From an uncultured Bacteroidales bacterium (lineage in GTDB: Bacteria; Bacteroidota; Bacteroidia; Bacteroidales; UBA932), in contig CANRID010000007.1 in the NCBI GenBank assembly GCA_947630665.1, forward strand, positions 1 to 64,000: a DNA stretch of 64,000 nucleotides, written 5' to 3'. This document shows, one piece after another, positions 42,467 through 50,925 of this stretch (within the stretch, counting starts at the first letter, position 1; the number at the start of each line of letters is the position of its first letter). The notes under the pieces were generated by a model. That model searched no databases. It was not told where the DNA came from and saw only the letters and a program-made list of their open reading frames with translations. Made by a program: the position numbers and the translations under genes.

Positions 42467-43699
42467 ATGCGATTTCTGTGGATCATACTCCTGTTTTCAG
42501 GAGCCAATATATATGTCTTTTCCCGTATATGGAATATGATGCCCGCCGGTACGGTCGAAAAGATTTTACTGATTCTTTTGTGGCTGCTGCTTACGGCAGC
42601 GCCTTTTATAGGCATTTTCGCAGGCGGCCGTTTCCCGTCCTCCGTTACGGCATTCCTATACAGGACCGGCTCTTCCTGGCTGATTATCTTTCTGTATATG
42701 GCAATGATTTTCCTGTTATGGGATCTGCTGCATCTTCTCCGGATATTGCCTTCCATGACCGCATACCGGGCTGCACCCTTTATATTGGGAGGGATTCTGC
42801 TGATTATATTTACGGGAGGATATATCCGTTACAGGATCAAGGACCGGGTGGAACTGAATATCTCCGTTACCCATCCCGCCCCTTCCGGCTCTGCAGATCC
42901 GGGGCTTCGCTCCCCGGAGGCCGTTTCGCCGGAATACGATCTCCCGCAATACCCTATTCCGGAATACGGCACCCTTACATCGGATTCCTTAAAAATAGTG
43001 GCGATCAGCGATCTTCATTTGGGATACACTATCGGGAAAAAAGAACTCGAACAATGGATCGCCCTTATCAACCGGGAAGAGCCGGATGCGGTATTAATCG
43101 CCGGAGACATTATCGATAACAATCTGAAGCCTTTATACGAGCAGAACATGGCTCCTTCCTTTAGAAAAATCCGCTCCCGGTACGGAGTGTTCGCCGTTCC
43201 CGGAAATCATGAATATATTGCCGGAATCGAGGGCAGCGCCGAATTTATAAAATCCGCCGGCATCGTATTCCTCAGGGATTCGGTAGCGAAGATAGACGGA
43301 CGGTTTTATATTGCCGGAAGAGACGACAGGAGCAACAGAAGAAGAAAGCCCTTGGGAGAATTGCTCGGCAAGCCCGATCCCTCCCTGCCCGTTATTCTGT
43401 TGGACCATCAGCCTTACGGGCTGGAGCAATCAGCCGAAAACGGAGTGGATCTTCAGATTTCCGGTCACACCCACCGCGGACAAATATGGCCCGTTTCGCG
43501 GATTACCGACCGCATATTCGAAAAATCCCACGGATACTTGCGCAAGGGCGATACGCATATATACGTAAGCTCCGGGTTGGGAATCTGGGGCGGAAAATTC
43601 CGGATCGGAACAAAATCCGAATATGTAGTCATCCATCTGAAAATCATCCGCGACACAACGGCCCCGAAAAAGGATCTCCGCATAGCCGAAAATGAATAA
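42467..43699 (+). CDS. membrane-anchored metallophosphoesterase (YaeI-like)
   Basis: A 410-residue protein. The N-terminal 130 residues hold four hydrophobic helices; a linker follows (about 135-175, Pro-rich). The calcineurin-like domain has DLHLG near 186, GDIIDN near 214, GNHEY near 247, LLDHQP and GHTHRGQIWP near 335. These bind two metal ions and hydrolyse phosphomonoesters or diesters; YaeI-type members act at the membrane, some on lipid A precursors. ATG 42467 gives a clean signal-anchor; a TTG at 42449 is in frame. It is divergent from the trp operon. Confidence 0.88.
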   Translation: MRFLWIILLFSGANIYVFSRIWNMMPAGTVEKILLILLWLLLTAAPFIGIFAGGRFPSSVTAFLYRTGSSWLIIFLYMAMIFLLWDLLHLLRILPSMTAYRAAPFILGGILLIIFTGGYIRYRIKDRVELNISVTHPAPSGSADPGLRSPEAVSPEYDLPQYPIPEYGTLTSDSLKIVAISDLHLGYTIGKKELEQWIALINREEPDAVLIAGDIIDNNLKPLYEQNMAPSFRKIRSRYGVFAVPGNHEYIAGIEGSAEFIKSAGIVFLRDSVAKIDGRFYIAGRDDRSNRRRKPLGELLGKPDPSLPVILLDHQPYGLEQSAENGVDLQISGHTHRGQIWPVSRITDRIFEKSHGYLRKGDTHIYVSSGLGIWGGKFRIGTKSEYVVIHLKIIRDTTAPKKDLRIAENE

Positions 43700-43728
43700 A
43701 CAGACAAGGGGACGGGGCTGACAAGAAA

Positions 43729-43761
43729 CGGGGACTGCCGACAAGTTTCAGACAGTCCCCG
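43729..43761. terminator. hairpin between convergent genes
   Basis: Perfect 9-bp stem CGGGGACTG/CAGTCCCCG with a 15-base loop, between the metallophosphoesterase stop (43699) and the outer-membrane protein stop (43784). No T-run follows on either strand, so function as an intrinsic terminator is uncertain. Confidence 0.45.
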
Positions 43762-43783
43762 CCATGCTTCCGCCGGAGCATCG

Positions 43784-44299
43784 TTACCAGACATACGCCA
43801 CCTTAAATCCCAATGCGCCCGCATTTACACTCAAACCGTCACGGGTGAGTGACTGATGATAATATCCGAACGTGAAATCCAACGCATGTCCATTCTGGAT
43901 ATTCATGCTGCATCCGATCTGAGGATCGATGAGAAATCCGCCCAAACTGCTGAAATCACCGGCGCCTACGCCGCCTCCCAGATCCAAGGCAGCCAGCAGG
44001 GATATTCTATCGGTCACCGGATAATATGCTTTGGCATTTAAGAAAATGGGGATAATCGTCCCGCATCCATCGGAGGTATAAAAATCCACGCCCAATCCGG
44101 CACCGACAAAGAAATTCTCATTCAGGCGCACGCCGTGAACCGTACGCACCGGAATCCGGGTCATATCGTATGTACCTATCCCGATTCCTACTCCCAAGCT
44201 CGCTTCTCCCTGATATTGAAGATGGAAAGATCTTTGCTGCGCATTCGCGAATCCTATGCCCATTAAAAAGGCGGTAAGAACAAAAAGAACTTTTTTCAT
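43784..44299 (-). CDS. outer-membrane beta-barrel protein
   Basis: A 171-residue protein with a signal peptide (MKKVLFVLTAFLMGIGFANAQ) and a mature part of alternating hydrophobic strands rich in Gly and Tyr (ASLGVGIGIGTYDMT, FFVGAGLGVDFYT, ISLLAALDLGGGVGAG, LDFTFGYYHQSLT), ending in AYVW with a C-terminal aromatic. The pattern is that of an eight-stranded OMP_b-brl barrel, common in Bacteroidetes. Function unknown. Confidence 0.85.
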   Translation of the reverse strand: MKKVLFVLTAFLMGIGFANAQQRSFHLQYQGEASLGVGIGIGTYDMTRIPVRTVHGVRLNENFFVGAGLGVDFYTSDGCGTIIPIFLNAKAYYPVTDRISLLAALDLGGGVGAGDFSSLGGFLIDPQIGCSMNIQNGHALDFTFGYYHQSLTRDGLSVNAGALGFKVAYVW

Positions 44300-44445
44300 G
44301 ACAATATTTTTTAAGTTATTAATTTACAAAGCGGTTACGATTTATTTTTCCAAATACCCGCATCTTACATGCAAAAATAATAAAAATCCTCTTTGAAGAT
44401 ACTTTAAATAATCTTCCTCCCGATAGGGCATTGCCCTTTTTTTTA

Positions 44446-44453
44446 TACCTTTG
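44446..44453 (+). promoter_or_regulatory. -7 box of dacB
   Basis: TAccTTTG, exact TAnnTTTG, 30 bases before ATG 44484. Confidence 0.55.
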
Positions 44454-44483
44454 CCAATCGAACCCATCAAAATCCGGATTAAA

Positions 44484-45950
44484 ATGAGACTTACCCTTTT
44501 CTCGCTATTGTTTTTTTCGCTTTTAGCCGCAGAACCGGCAGAAGCCAAGAGCGATGCGCAAAAGTTCATCGACTCGCAACTCAAAACCGATCCGTTGTTC
44601 TGCAATGCGGTAGTAGGCATTTTAGCGGTGGACCAGAACGGAAATACCATCGCCGAATGGAATTCCAATCTGCCGCTTTTAACAGCATCTACCTTGAAAA
44701 CCGTTACTACCGGACTCGGACTCTATTATTTAGGGCCGGACTACCGTTTCAGTACCCGGATCGCTTATTCGGGCCAGATCAGAGACAGCGTTTTACAAGG
44801 CAACCTGCATATTATAGGCGGAGGAGACCCGACCTTAGGGTCCCAAGATACGGTAGCCTATAAAATCGATTCCATATTCGGCATCTGGAAAAATGCCGTG
44901 GATGCCTGCGGTATCAAAAAAATAGAGGGAAATATCGTAGTGGACGACCGGTTTTTCGAGAGGGAAGCCATTCCCGACTCCTGGTCGTGGGGCAATATAA
45001 GCACCGATTACGGGAGCGCCCCGTCGGGACTCTCCTTTTATGAAAACAATCAGATATTCAAGCTGATCCCCGGAGAACAGCCCGGAGACAGCGTATCGGT
45101 ATCGATATCCTATCCCGGATTACCCGATTTCCAAATCGTCAATGAACTGAAAACCGCCAAAGCGAAAAGCGGCGACCGCAGCGCATATTATACGCAGGAC
45201 ATGGTACAGGCCGGAAGATTTACCGGAACCGTTCCGGCAGACCGCGACTCCATTCTGTCGGTCAACTCCAACAAATTCCCGCACCTAAGCTGCGGATATG
45301 AATTCCGGGAATACCTTCTGCGCCACGGGATAGAAAGCAAACCGCAGATAGTGGACATCTCCCAAGTGGGGGAAGACGAGGATGAAGCCCTGATTTACAT
45401 CGCCCAGACCTATTCTCCCGAACTGCGCCGGATTGTAAACGTAACCAATCATATCAGCAATAATTTCTACGCGGAAACCATCCTTAAAACCATCGGGAAG
45501 AAAATGACGGGGTCGGGAAGCTACGACTCTTCCGTGGTAGCGGTACGCCGGCTGCTGAAAGAATTAAACGTTCCCCTGACGGGATTCACTATGGAAGACG
45601 GCAGCGGCCTGTCGCGGCAAAATTACGTATCGCCTGCATTTTTCTGCAATTATTATTCTAAAATAGCGGAAAGTGATATCTTTGTTCCGTTTTTTGAGAG
45701 CTTGCCCGTACCGGGGGAAGGAGGTACGTTGAAAAACGTACTGCGCAACGCTCCGGTGCAAATAAAAAACCGGATTCATGCCAAAAGCGGCTCCTTAGCC
45801 AATGTAAAATGCTATGCCGGATATGTAGAATGCGAAGGGGGAAGCGGCCTGATCCGATTCGCCATTTTAGTAAATAATTATGCCGCAAGGACTTCTCAAA
45901 TACAACCCAAAATAGAGGGATTTTTAGAAATGCTTACCCACTGCGAATAG
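44484..45950 (+). CDS. dacB: D-alanyl-D-alanine carboxypeptidase/endopeptidase (PBP4)
   Basis: A 488-residue periplasmic peptidoglycan hydrolase of peptidase family S13. Signal peptide MRLTLFSLLFFSLLAAEPAEA is followed by the active-site triads: S-T-L-K in LLTASTLKTVTTGLG near 70, S-N-N in HISNNFYAE near 328, and K-S-G in HAKSGSLANVKCYAGYVE near 434. A large insertion domain between the first two motifs is usual. ATG 44484 starts the signal peptide. The KTG motif appears as KSG, as in many PBP4 enzymes. Confidence 0.93.
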   Translation: MRLTLFSLLFFSLLAAEPAEAKSDAQKFIDSQLKTDPLFCNAVVGILAVDQNGNTIAEWNSNLPLLTASTLKTVTTGLGLYYLGPDYRFSTRIAYSGQIRDSVLQGNLHIIGGGDPTLGSQDTVAYKIDSIFGIWKNAVDACGIKKIEGNIVVDDRFFEREAIPDSWSWGNISTDYGSAPSGLSFYENNQIFKLIPGEQPGDSVSVSISYPGLPDFQIVNELKTAKAKSGDRSAYYTQDMVQAGRFTGTVPADRDSILSVNSNKFPHLSCGYEFREYLLRHGIESKPQIVDISQVGEDEDEALIYIAQTYSPELRRIVNVTNHISNNFYAETILKTIGKKMTGSGSYDSSVVAVRRLLKELNVPLTGFTMEDGSGLSRQNYVSPAFFCNYYSKIAESDIFVPFFESLPVPGEGGTLKNVLRNAPVQIKNRIHAKSGSLANVKCYAGYVECEGGSGLIRFAILVNNYAARTSQIQPKIEGFLEMLTHCE

Positions 45951-45981
45951 ATTAATATAAAAAACACTTAAAAAATACACT

Positions 45982-47178
45982 ATGTTAACTTTTTCAAAAA
46001 AGGCCCAGGCAATGCCGGCCTCTCCTATCAGAAAATTAGTACCTTTTGCAGAAGCCGCTAAAAAAAGAGGCGTAAAAGTATATCACCTGAATATCGGACA
46101 GCCCGATATCGCTTCCCCGAAAGAAGCGTTGGACGCCGTTAAAAACAATACGCTGGAATATGTGCCTTACAGCAACTCCGCCGGAGTGGAATCTTACCGG
46201 AAAGGACTGGCGAAATATTACCAAGGCATCGGCATCGATATCGACTATACCGATCTGATCGTAACCGGCAGCGGTACGGAAGCCGTTCAGTTCGCCATTT
46301 CCGTTACCTGCGACCCGGGCGATGAGGTAATCGTAATGGAGCCTTTTTATACCAACTACAATGCTTTCGCCATTCAAAACGATGTCAAACTGGTTCCTAT
46401 CTCCACTTCCATAGAAGAAGGATTCAAATTGCCGCCTATCGAGGAATTCGAGAAACACATCACGCCCAAGACCAAAGCCATCCTTATCTGCAACCCGGGT
46501 AACCCGACCGGAACCTTGTATTCCAAGGAATCCCTGCTCCAATTAGGGGAAATCGTAAAAAAACATAATATATTTTTGTTCTCGGACGAAGTATATCGCG
46601 AATTCTGCTACACGGATGATCCTCATTTCTCCTGCATGCAGATACCCGGCGCAGAACAGAACGTAGTATTATTAGATTCCGTTTCAAAAAGATACAGTCT
46701 TTGCGGAGTGAGAATCGGCTGCATCGCATCCCGCAATAAAGAACTGATGAAATACGTGTTGAAATATGCCCAGGCACGCCTTTGCGCTCCGGCTTACGGA
46801 CAAATCGCTGCAGAAGGCGCTCTGGCGACTCCTAAAGAATATTTCGCTGCCGTCAAAGCCGAATATATCCACAGAAGGGATGTAATGATCGATGCATTGA
46901 GGAAAATGGGCGTGGTGACTCCTACCCCGATGGGTGCTTTCTACACCGTTGCCGAGCTTCCGGTAGATAATGCGGACAAATTCGCCCAATGGCTGCTGGA
47001 AGAATTCCAGTACGAAGGCCAGACCGTAATGGTAGCGCCGGCCGCAGGTTTTTATGCCACCCCGGGAAAAGGAACCCGTCAGGTAAGAATCGCCTACGTG
47101 CTTAAAATCGAAGACCTGAAAGCCGCCATGAAATGCTTGGAAGAAGCTCTTAAAGTTTATCCGGGACGTCTCAAATAA
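45982..47178 (+). CDS. class I/II aminotransferase (aspartate aminotransferase-like)
   Basis: A 398-residue PLP enzyme. The fold-type I motifs are LNIGQPDI near 36, GSGTEAVQFAI near 95, NPGNPTGTLYS near 173, SDEVYREF near 205, and the Schiff-base Lys in SVSKRYSLCGVRIG near 237; the C-terminal Arg of GTRQVRIAYV binds the substrate carboxylate. Homologues in Bacteroidetes are annotated as aspartate aminotransferases. It lies 31 bases after dacB and ends before a strong terminator. Substrate specificity cannot be fixed from sequence. Confidence 0.9.
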   Translation: MLTFSKKAQAMPASPIRKLVPFAEAAKKRGVKVYHLNIGQPDIASPKEALDAVKNNTLEYVPYSNSAGVESYRKGLAKYYQGIGIDIDYTDLIVTGSGTEAVQFAISVTCDPGDEVIVMEPFYTNYNAFAIQNDVKLVPISTSIEEGFKLPPIEEFEKHITPKTKAILICNPGNPTGTLYSKESLLQLGEIVKKHNIFLFSDEVYREFCYTDDPHFSCMQIPGAEQNVVLLDSVSKRYSLCGVRIGCIASRNKELMKYVLKYAQARLCAPAYGQIAAEGALATPKEYFAAVKAEYIHRRDVMIDALRKMGVVTPTPMGAFYTVAELPVDNADKFAQWLLEEFQYEGQTVMVAPAAGFYATPGKGTRQVRIAYVLKIEDLKAAMKCLEEALKVYPGRLK

Positions 47179-47216
47179 AACCTTTTTCATAAAGGAAAAA
47201 ATACGGAATACCGAAA

Positions 47217-47249
47217 ATAGCCGGAAAGTCATGCGGACCTTCCGGCTAT
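47217..47249. terminator. bidirectional terminator
   Basis: Perfect 10-bp stem ATAGCCGGAA/TTCCGGCTAT, with a further GTC/GAC pairing inside the loop, flanked by AAA on the left and ATTTAT on the right. It lies between the aminotransferase (plus) and the DUF6427-like gene (minus). Confidence 0.8.
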
Positions 47250-47331
47250 ATTTATGTTCCGGCCTCATTGCACAATCCCCGTCGGGAATAATATGAATCC
47301 GGTTTATCTGCTCACTGTCGGGAAGGGCCTG

Positions 47332-48297
47332 TCAATTCACGAAATATGCCGCCCGGGCGATTACCAGCGCACATAAAAGCAAAATCAGCTCTATCCGTAC
47401 GGCATTTCCCTCTAACCGGTTGCCGAAATAATGAGAAAACACCAATGCTAAGGAAGGAGCAGGGAGAATGCACAGGGGAGCATTTCCCGCCCGGGAAAAC
47501 AAGAAGAAAATTCCCGACAACAAAAACACGTATATGAATTCCATTCTCAGAATCGATGCGGCAATGGGACTGTAACGGCTCATTTTTCCCGCAATTCCGA
47601 TGACCGCATGGATAAAGACAAAGGCGATGCACAAAATCAGGAACAATACGGTAATAGCCGGAGTATAAAACGGCACGCCGAATCCGGAAACGGCATCCAA
47701 GTACTGTAAAAGGAAATAATCCAAGTCATTATATACTATATACCGGAAGGAAAAGAGATAGATGAAAGGTACGGCCGCCCCGCCTGCATAACGGGCCGCA
47801 TCCCTCAATACATCCGTACTGCCGATCAGCGCCAGAATAAAAATACAGGGAATGCACCACAATAAAGGCGCATAAAACAAGGTTCCCGATGCCAGCAGCA
47901 GAAAGGAGGTAAATTTCTGTTTCTCCAAAAAACAGTATTGCGCCCAGGCCCAACACACGGCGGCGGGATATATTCCGCTGAAATATACGGAAGCCGGATC
48001 GGAAAATATAAAAGCCGATAAAAACAGCCAGGTGAAGTTCCAGTTGAAAGAATGGCTCAAGGTCTTATGACTGATAAGATAGACCGGCAAAAACAGCAAC
48101 AGGATGAAAAAAATCCCCAAAGCGGCGCTCCACCATACATTTTCATACAGGATATCCGTCTCTATATACCCGCTCACAAGAGGAATCCAATCTCCGCTCC
48201 GGTCGGCCGGTATCAGAAAAGCGGACAGAAACAGAAACAGCACTACGGCCAGAATCAGCCGGTTCCACTTGGGATAAGTATCGGAGGCAGGCAACAT
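47332..48297 (-). CDS. polytopic membrane protein (DUF6427-like)
   Basis: A 321-residue protein with about ten hydrophobic helices and an aromatic-rich sequence (WNFTWLFLSAFIFSDPASVYFSGIYPA). It matches the Bacteroidetes-specific DUF6427 type, usually beside purD or a polysaccharide deacetylase as here (16-base gap to purD). No enzymatic motif is seen. It may take part in envelope assembly; this is inference from neighbours only. Confidence 0.6.
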   Translation of the reverse strand: MLPASDTYPKWNRLILAVVLFLFLSAFLIPADRSGDWIPLVSGYIETDILYENVWWSAALGIFFILLLFLPVYLISHKTLSHSFNWNFTWLFLSAFIFSDPASVYFSGIYPAAVCWAWAQYCFLEKQKFTSFLLLASGTLFYAPLLWCIPCIFILALIGSTDVLRDAARYAGGAAVPFIYLFSFRYIVYNDLDYFLLQYLDAVSGFGVPFYTPAITVLFLILCIAFVFIHAVIGIAGKMSRYSPIAASILRMEFIYVFLLSGIFFLFSRAGNAPLCILPAPSLALVFSHYFGNRLEGNAVRIELILLLCALVIARAAYFVN

Positions 48298-48313
48298 ATA
48301 CGGTTGGTATCGT

Positions 48314-49618
48314 TTACTTTTCTTTCGGGCCGAGCAAATCCAATCCTATATCTTTCCGATAATATTTGCCGGTGAATCCTATCTTTTCCATTTCCCGATA
48401 AATAACCTCCCGACAAGCAGGAATGCCTTTTCCGTTGACGGTCACCGCCAGCACCCGCCCTCCGGAGGTAACCAACTTTCCGTCGCGGACCGCCGTTCCG
48501 GAATGGAAAATCTTTACGGGGCTGTCGGGACGATTCTCTAAAAGATAAGGAGTTCCCGTTATTTCGAATCCTTTTTCATACGATTCCGGATAGCCGCCGG
48601 ATACGCACACTACCGTAAAAGCCTCTTCAGGAGAAACCGAAATCTTTTCTCCCGACAGCCGGCCTTGCGCCGCAGCCGTCAAATGCTCCAGTAGGTCGGA
48701 TTCGATCCGGGTCATTACCGCCTCCGTTTCCGGATCTCCCATACGGACATTGTATTCGATCACGTAAGGCTCTCCGGCGCAATTCATCAATCCGATAAAA
48801 ATGAATCCTTTATAATCGATTCCGTCTTTTTTCAGCCCCTCAATGGTAGGCCGGATGATTTTTTGCTCCGTTTTCGCCATAAAATCCCGGTCGGCAAACG
48901 GAACGGGAGAAACTGCGCCCATTCCTCCGGTATTGAGCCCCTTATCGTTCTCGCCTATCCGTTTATAATCTTTCGCCTCGGGCAGAATCATATAGTCTTT
49001 TCCATCGGTAAGCACGAAGACGGAAACTTCGATGCCCGCCAGAAATTGTTCGATTACCACCGTATTCCCGGCTTCGCCGAACTTGCCTCCCAACATTTCC
49101 CGCAATTGCCGTTTGGCTTCCGGAAGATTATCCACGATCAAGACCCCCTTTCCGGCCGCCAGACCGTCCGCTTTCAACACGTAAGGAGGATTCAGACTCT
49201 CTAAAAAACGATCCGCCTCGGCAAGACCGGCAGAGGTGAAACTCTTATAGGCGGCTGTCGGGATACCGTGCCGGGACATGAACTCCTTGGCGAAATCTTT
49301 GCTTCCCTCCAACCGGGCGCCGGATTTTCCCGGGCCTATGAACAGAACCCGGCTCAATTGCGGGTCGCTTTCGATAAAATCGCGCAACCCTCCTACCAGC
49401 GGGTCTTCAGGCCCTACGACCACCATATCTATATCATGCCGCAGGATCTGCTCTTTTATCGCATTGAAGTCCTTGACGGAACCTTCTATATTTTGGGCTA
49501 TCCGGGCGGTTCCGGGGTTTCCCGGCATACAGAACAGGGCCGTACATTTTTTACTTTGTCTTATCTTCCAGGCAATCGCATGCTCCCTTCCGCCGGAGCC
49601 TAATACCAATACATTCAT
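48314..49618 (-). CDS. purD: phosphoribosylamine-glycine ligase
   Basis: Second step of purine synthesis: ATP-dependent joining of glycine to phosphoribosylamine. The 434-residue protein starts VLVLGSGGREHAIAWK, shows GPEDPLVGGLRDF near 71, the ATP-grasp segment LKADGLAAGKGVLIV near 148, EQFLAGIEVSVF, GGMGAVSPVPF near 234, and the metal-binding VIEYNVRMGDPETEAVM near 290. Located 10 bases after the deacetylase stop in the same operon. Confidence 0.97.
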   Translation of the reverse strand: MNVLVLGSGGREHAIAWKIRQSKKCTALFCMPGNPGTARIAQNIEGSVKDFNAIKEQILRHDIDMVVVGPEDPLVGGLRDFIESDPQLSRVLFIGPGKSGARLEGSKDFAKEFMSRHGIPTAAYKSFTSAGLAEADRFLESLNPPYVLKADGLAAGKGVLIVDNLPEAKRQLREMLGGKFGEAGNTVVIEQFLAGIEVSVFVLTDGKDYMILPEAKDYKRIGENDKGLNTGGMGAVSPVPFADRDFMAKTEQKIIRPTIEGLKKDGIDYKGFIFIGLMNCAGEPYVIEYNVRMGDPETEAVMTRIESDLLEHLTAAAQGRLSGEKISVSPEEAFTVVCVSGGYPESYEKGFEITGTPYLLENRPDSPVKIFHSGTAVRDGKLVTSGGRVLAVTVNGKGIPACREVIYREMEKIGFTGKYYRKDIGLDLLGPKEK

Positions 49619-49628
49619 TTCCGTTATT

Positions 49629-50240
49629 TTATAGTTCTATTCTTTTGCATACGAGATTCTTCTTTCCGATCGCCTCCAGCACCAAAGGGAGGGCCACCCA
49701 AAGATTTTTCGCACATTTGACCGAATCGTGGAATACGATAACGGCCCCCGGCTCTATATACGGTATGACATTTCTGGCACAGGTTTTTCCGGAAATCCGG
49801 CGGTTATAATCCCGGCTCAGGACATTCCACATGATCGTATGGTATCTCTCGCTCAGCACCCGGGCCTGATTGGGACCGATCCGGGCATAGGGAGGGCGGA
49901 ATAAATTGGACCGGATCATATCTCCCGCAATATCGATATCGCGCACATAATCGCCCGTCTCCATTCCCCATCCTTTTACGTGGCTGTAAGAATGGTTGCC
50001 CACCGCATGCCCCCGGCGCTTCACCTCTTCGAAAAGCTCCGGAAACATCTCCACATTCTTGCCTATACAGAAAAAAGTAGCCTTTGCATTGTATTTATCC
50101 AATTGATCCAGCACCCACGGGGTTACTTCGGGCCGCGGGCCGTCGTCAAACGTAAGGAAAACCCCCTCTTCCTCTTCCGGAAAATTCCAGATGAAGGAGG
50201 GAAACATTCTTTTTATAATCCGGGGCGGTCTGAATTTCAT
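49629..50240 (-). CDS. polysaccharide deacetylase family protein
   Basis: A 203-residue NodB-fold (carbohydrate esterase 4) protein. FLTFDDGP near 30 has the catalytic and metal Asp residues, H-x3-H in GNHSYSHVKGWG near 77 completes the metal site, RPPYARIG near 114 is motif 3 and VIFHDS near 168 is motif 5. There is no signal peptide; a basic N-terminus RPPRIIKRMFPSFIW may associate with the membrane. ATG 50240 is chosen since the upstream seven codons overlap the divergent promoter. It probably removes acetyl groups from a cell-wall or lipid-linked sugar. Confidence 0.88.
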   Translation of the reverse strand: MKFRPPRIIKRMFPSFIWNFPEEEEGVFLTFDDGPRPEVTPWVLDQLDKYNAKATFFCIGKNVEMFPELFEEVKRRGHAVGNHSYSHVKGWGMETGDYVRDIDIAGDMIRSNLFRPPYARIGPNQARVLSERYHTIMWNVLSRDYNRRISGKTCARNVIPYIEPGAVIVFHDSVKCAKNLWVALPLVLEAIGKKNLVCKRIEL

Positions 50241-50254
50241 TTTATAAGTTTGAA

Positions 50255-50285
50255 TTGGCAAAAATAATAATAAAAATTAACTTTG
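50255..50285 (+). promoter_or_regulatory. promoter of the DUF4296 operon
   Basis: TTGG at 50255-50258, a 19-base spacer and TAacTTTG at 50278-50285, 19 bases before ATG 50305. It overlaps the divergent promoter for the deacetylase-purD operon (minus strand TATTTTTG, 50266-50259). Confidence 0.65.
50259..50266 (-). promoter_or_regulatory. -7 box of deacetylase-purD-DUF6427 operon
   Basis: Minus strand TATTTTTG, exact TAnnTTTG, 18 bases before ATG 50240. It lies inside the spacer of the plus-strand promoter, so polymerase binding at the two should be mutually exclusive. Confidence 0.55.
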
Positions 50286-50304
50286 TGTTTCATTAATAAG
50301 CCGT

Positions 50305-50925
50305 ATGCGCAACATATCGAAGATATTTCACATTTTCCCGGGAATACTCGCCTGCCTGCTATTGTTTTCCTGTACGAAAAGGGGCATCATTCCCGCCAAT
50401 GAACTTTCCCGCATCATCGGTGAAATGTACTTGGCGGATCAATACGTGGAAGAAAATCCCCAGTACCGGATACAGGCCGATTCCGCCGCCCTGTACGAGT
50501 CCATTTTCCGCAAATACGGCTATACTACGGAAACGTACAGAAATTCTTTAGCTTACTATCTTCAAAAAGGCAACTCCTACGAGAAAATCAATACCCGGGC
50601 CCGCGATATGCTTTCCGAAAGGAAAAATGAACTCGAACGGATCCTGCAGAAAACCGGGAAAACTCCTGTCCACTGGCCCATATTGGATTCCATCCGGAAA
50701 ATAAATCTGCATGAACTCCGGGCCTATCCCTATTTGAGGGCCGTAAAATGGTTTTCCATTCCCGACGAGGACGCCGGCTGGAAATTTACCGATACCCAGG
50801 AACCCGACATCCCCGGAAACATCCGTTGGTGGATACTGAACGTAGACATTTTCTCGGATTCCCTGAATCTGAAATATCCCGTTTTACTAAAAAAGTATTT
50901 GCTGGAAAAAGAATCGGCAAAATGA
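50305..50925 (+). CDS. DUF4296 lipoprotein
   Basis: A 206-residue lipoprotein: hydrophobic signal then the lipobox LFSC near 20-23. The DUF4296 domain follows, with the conserved IIPANELSRIIGEMYLADQYVEENP and YESIFRKYGYTTETYRNSLAYYLQ segments, then a coiled helix. The C-terminal half (about 120-206) has Trp-rich strands. The family is restricted to Bacteroidetes and has no known activity; proteins are predicted to sit on the inner face of the outer membrane. Its stop overlaps the amidohydrolase start as ATGA. Confidence 0.85.
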   Translation: MRNISKIFHIFPGILACLLLFSCTKRGIIPANELSRIIGEMYLADQYVEENPQYRIQADSAALYESIFRKYGYTTETYRNSLAYYLQKGNSYEKINTRARDMLSERKNELERILQKTGKTPVHWPILDSIRKINLHELRAYPYLRAVKWFSIPDEDAGWKFTDTQEPDIPGNIRWWILNVDIFSDSLNLKYPVLLKKYLLEKESAK

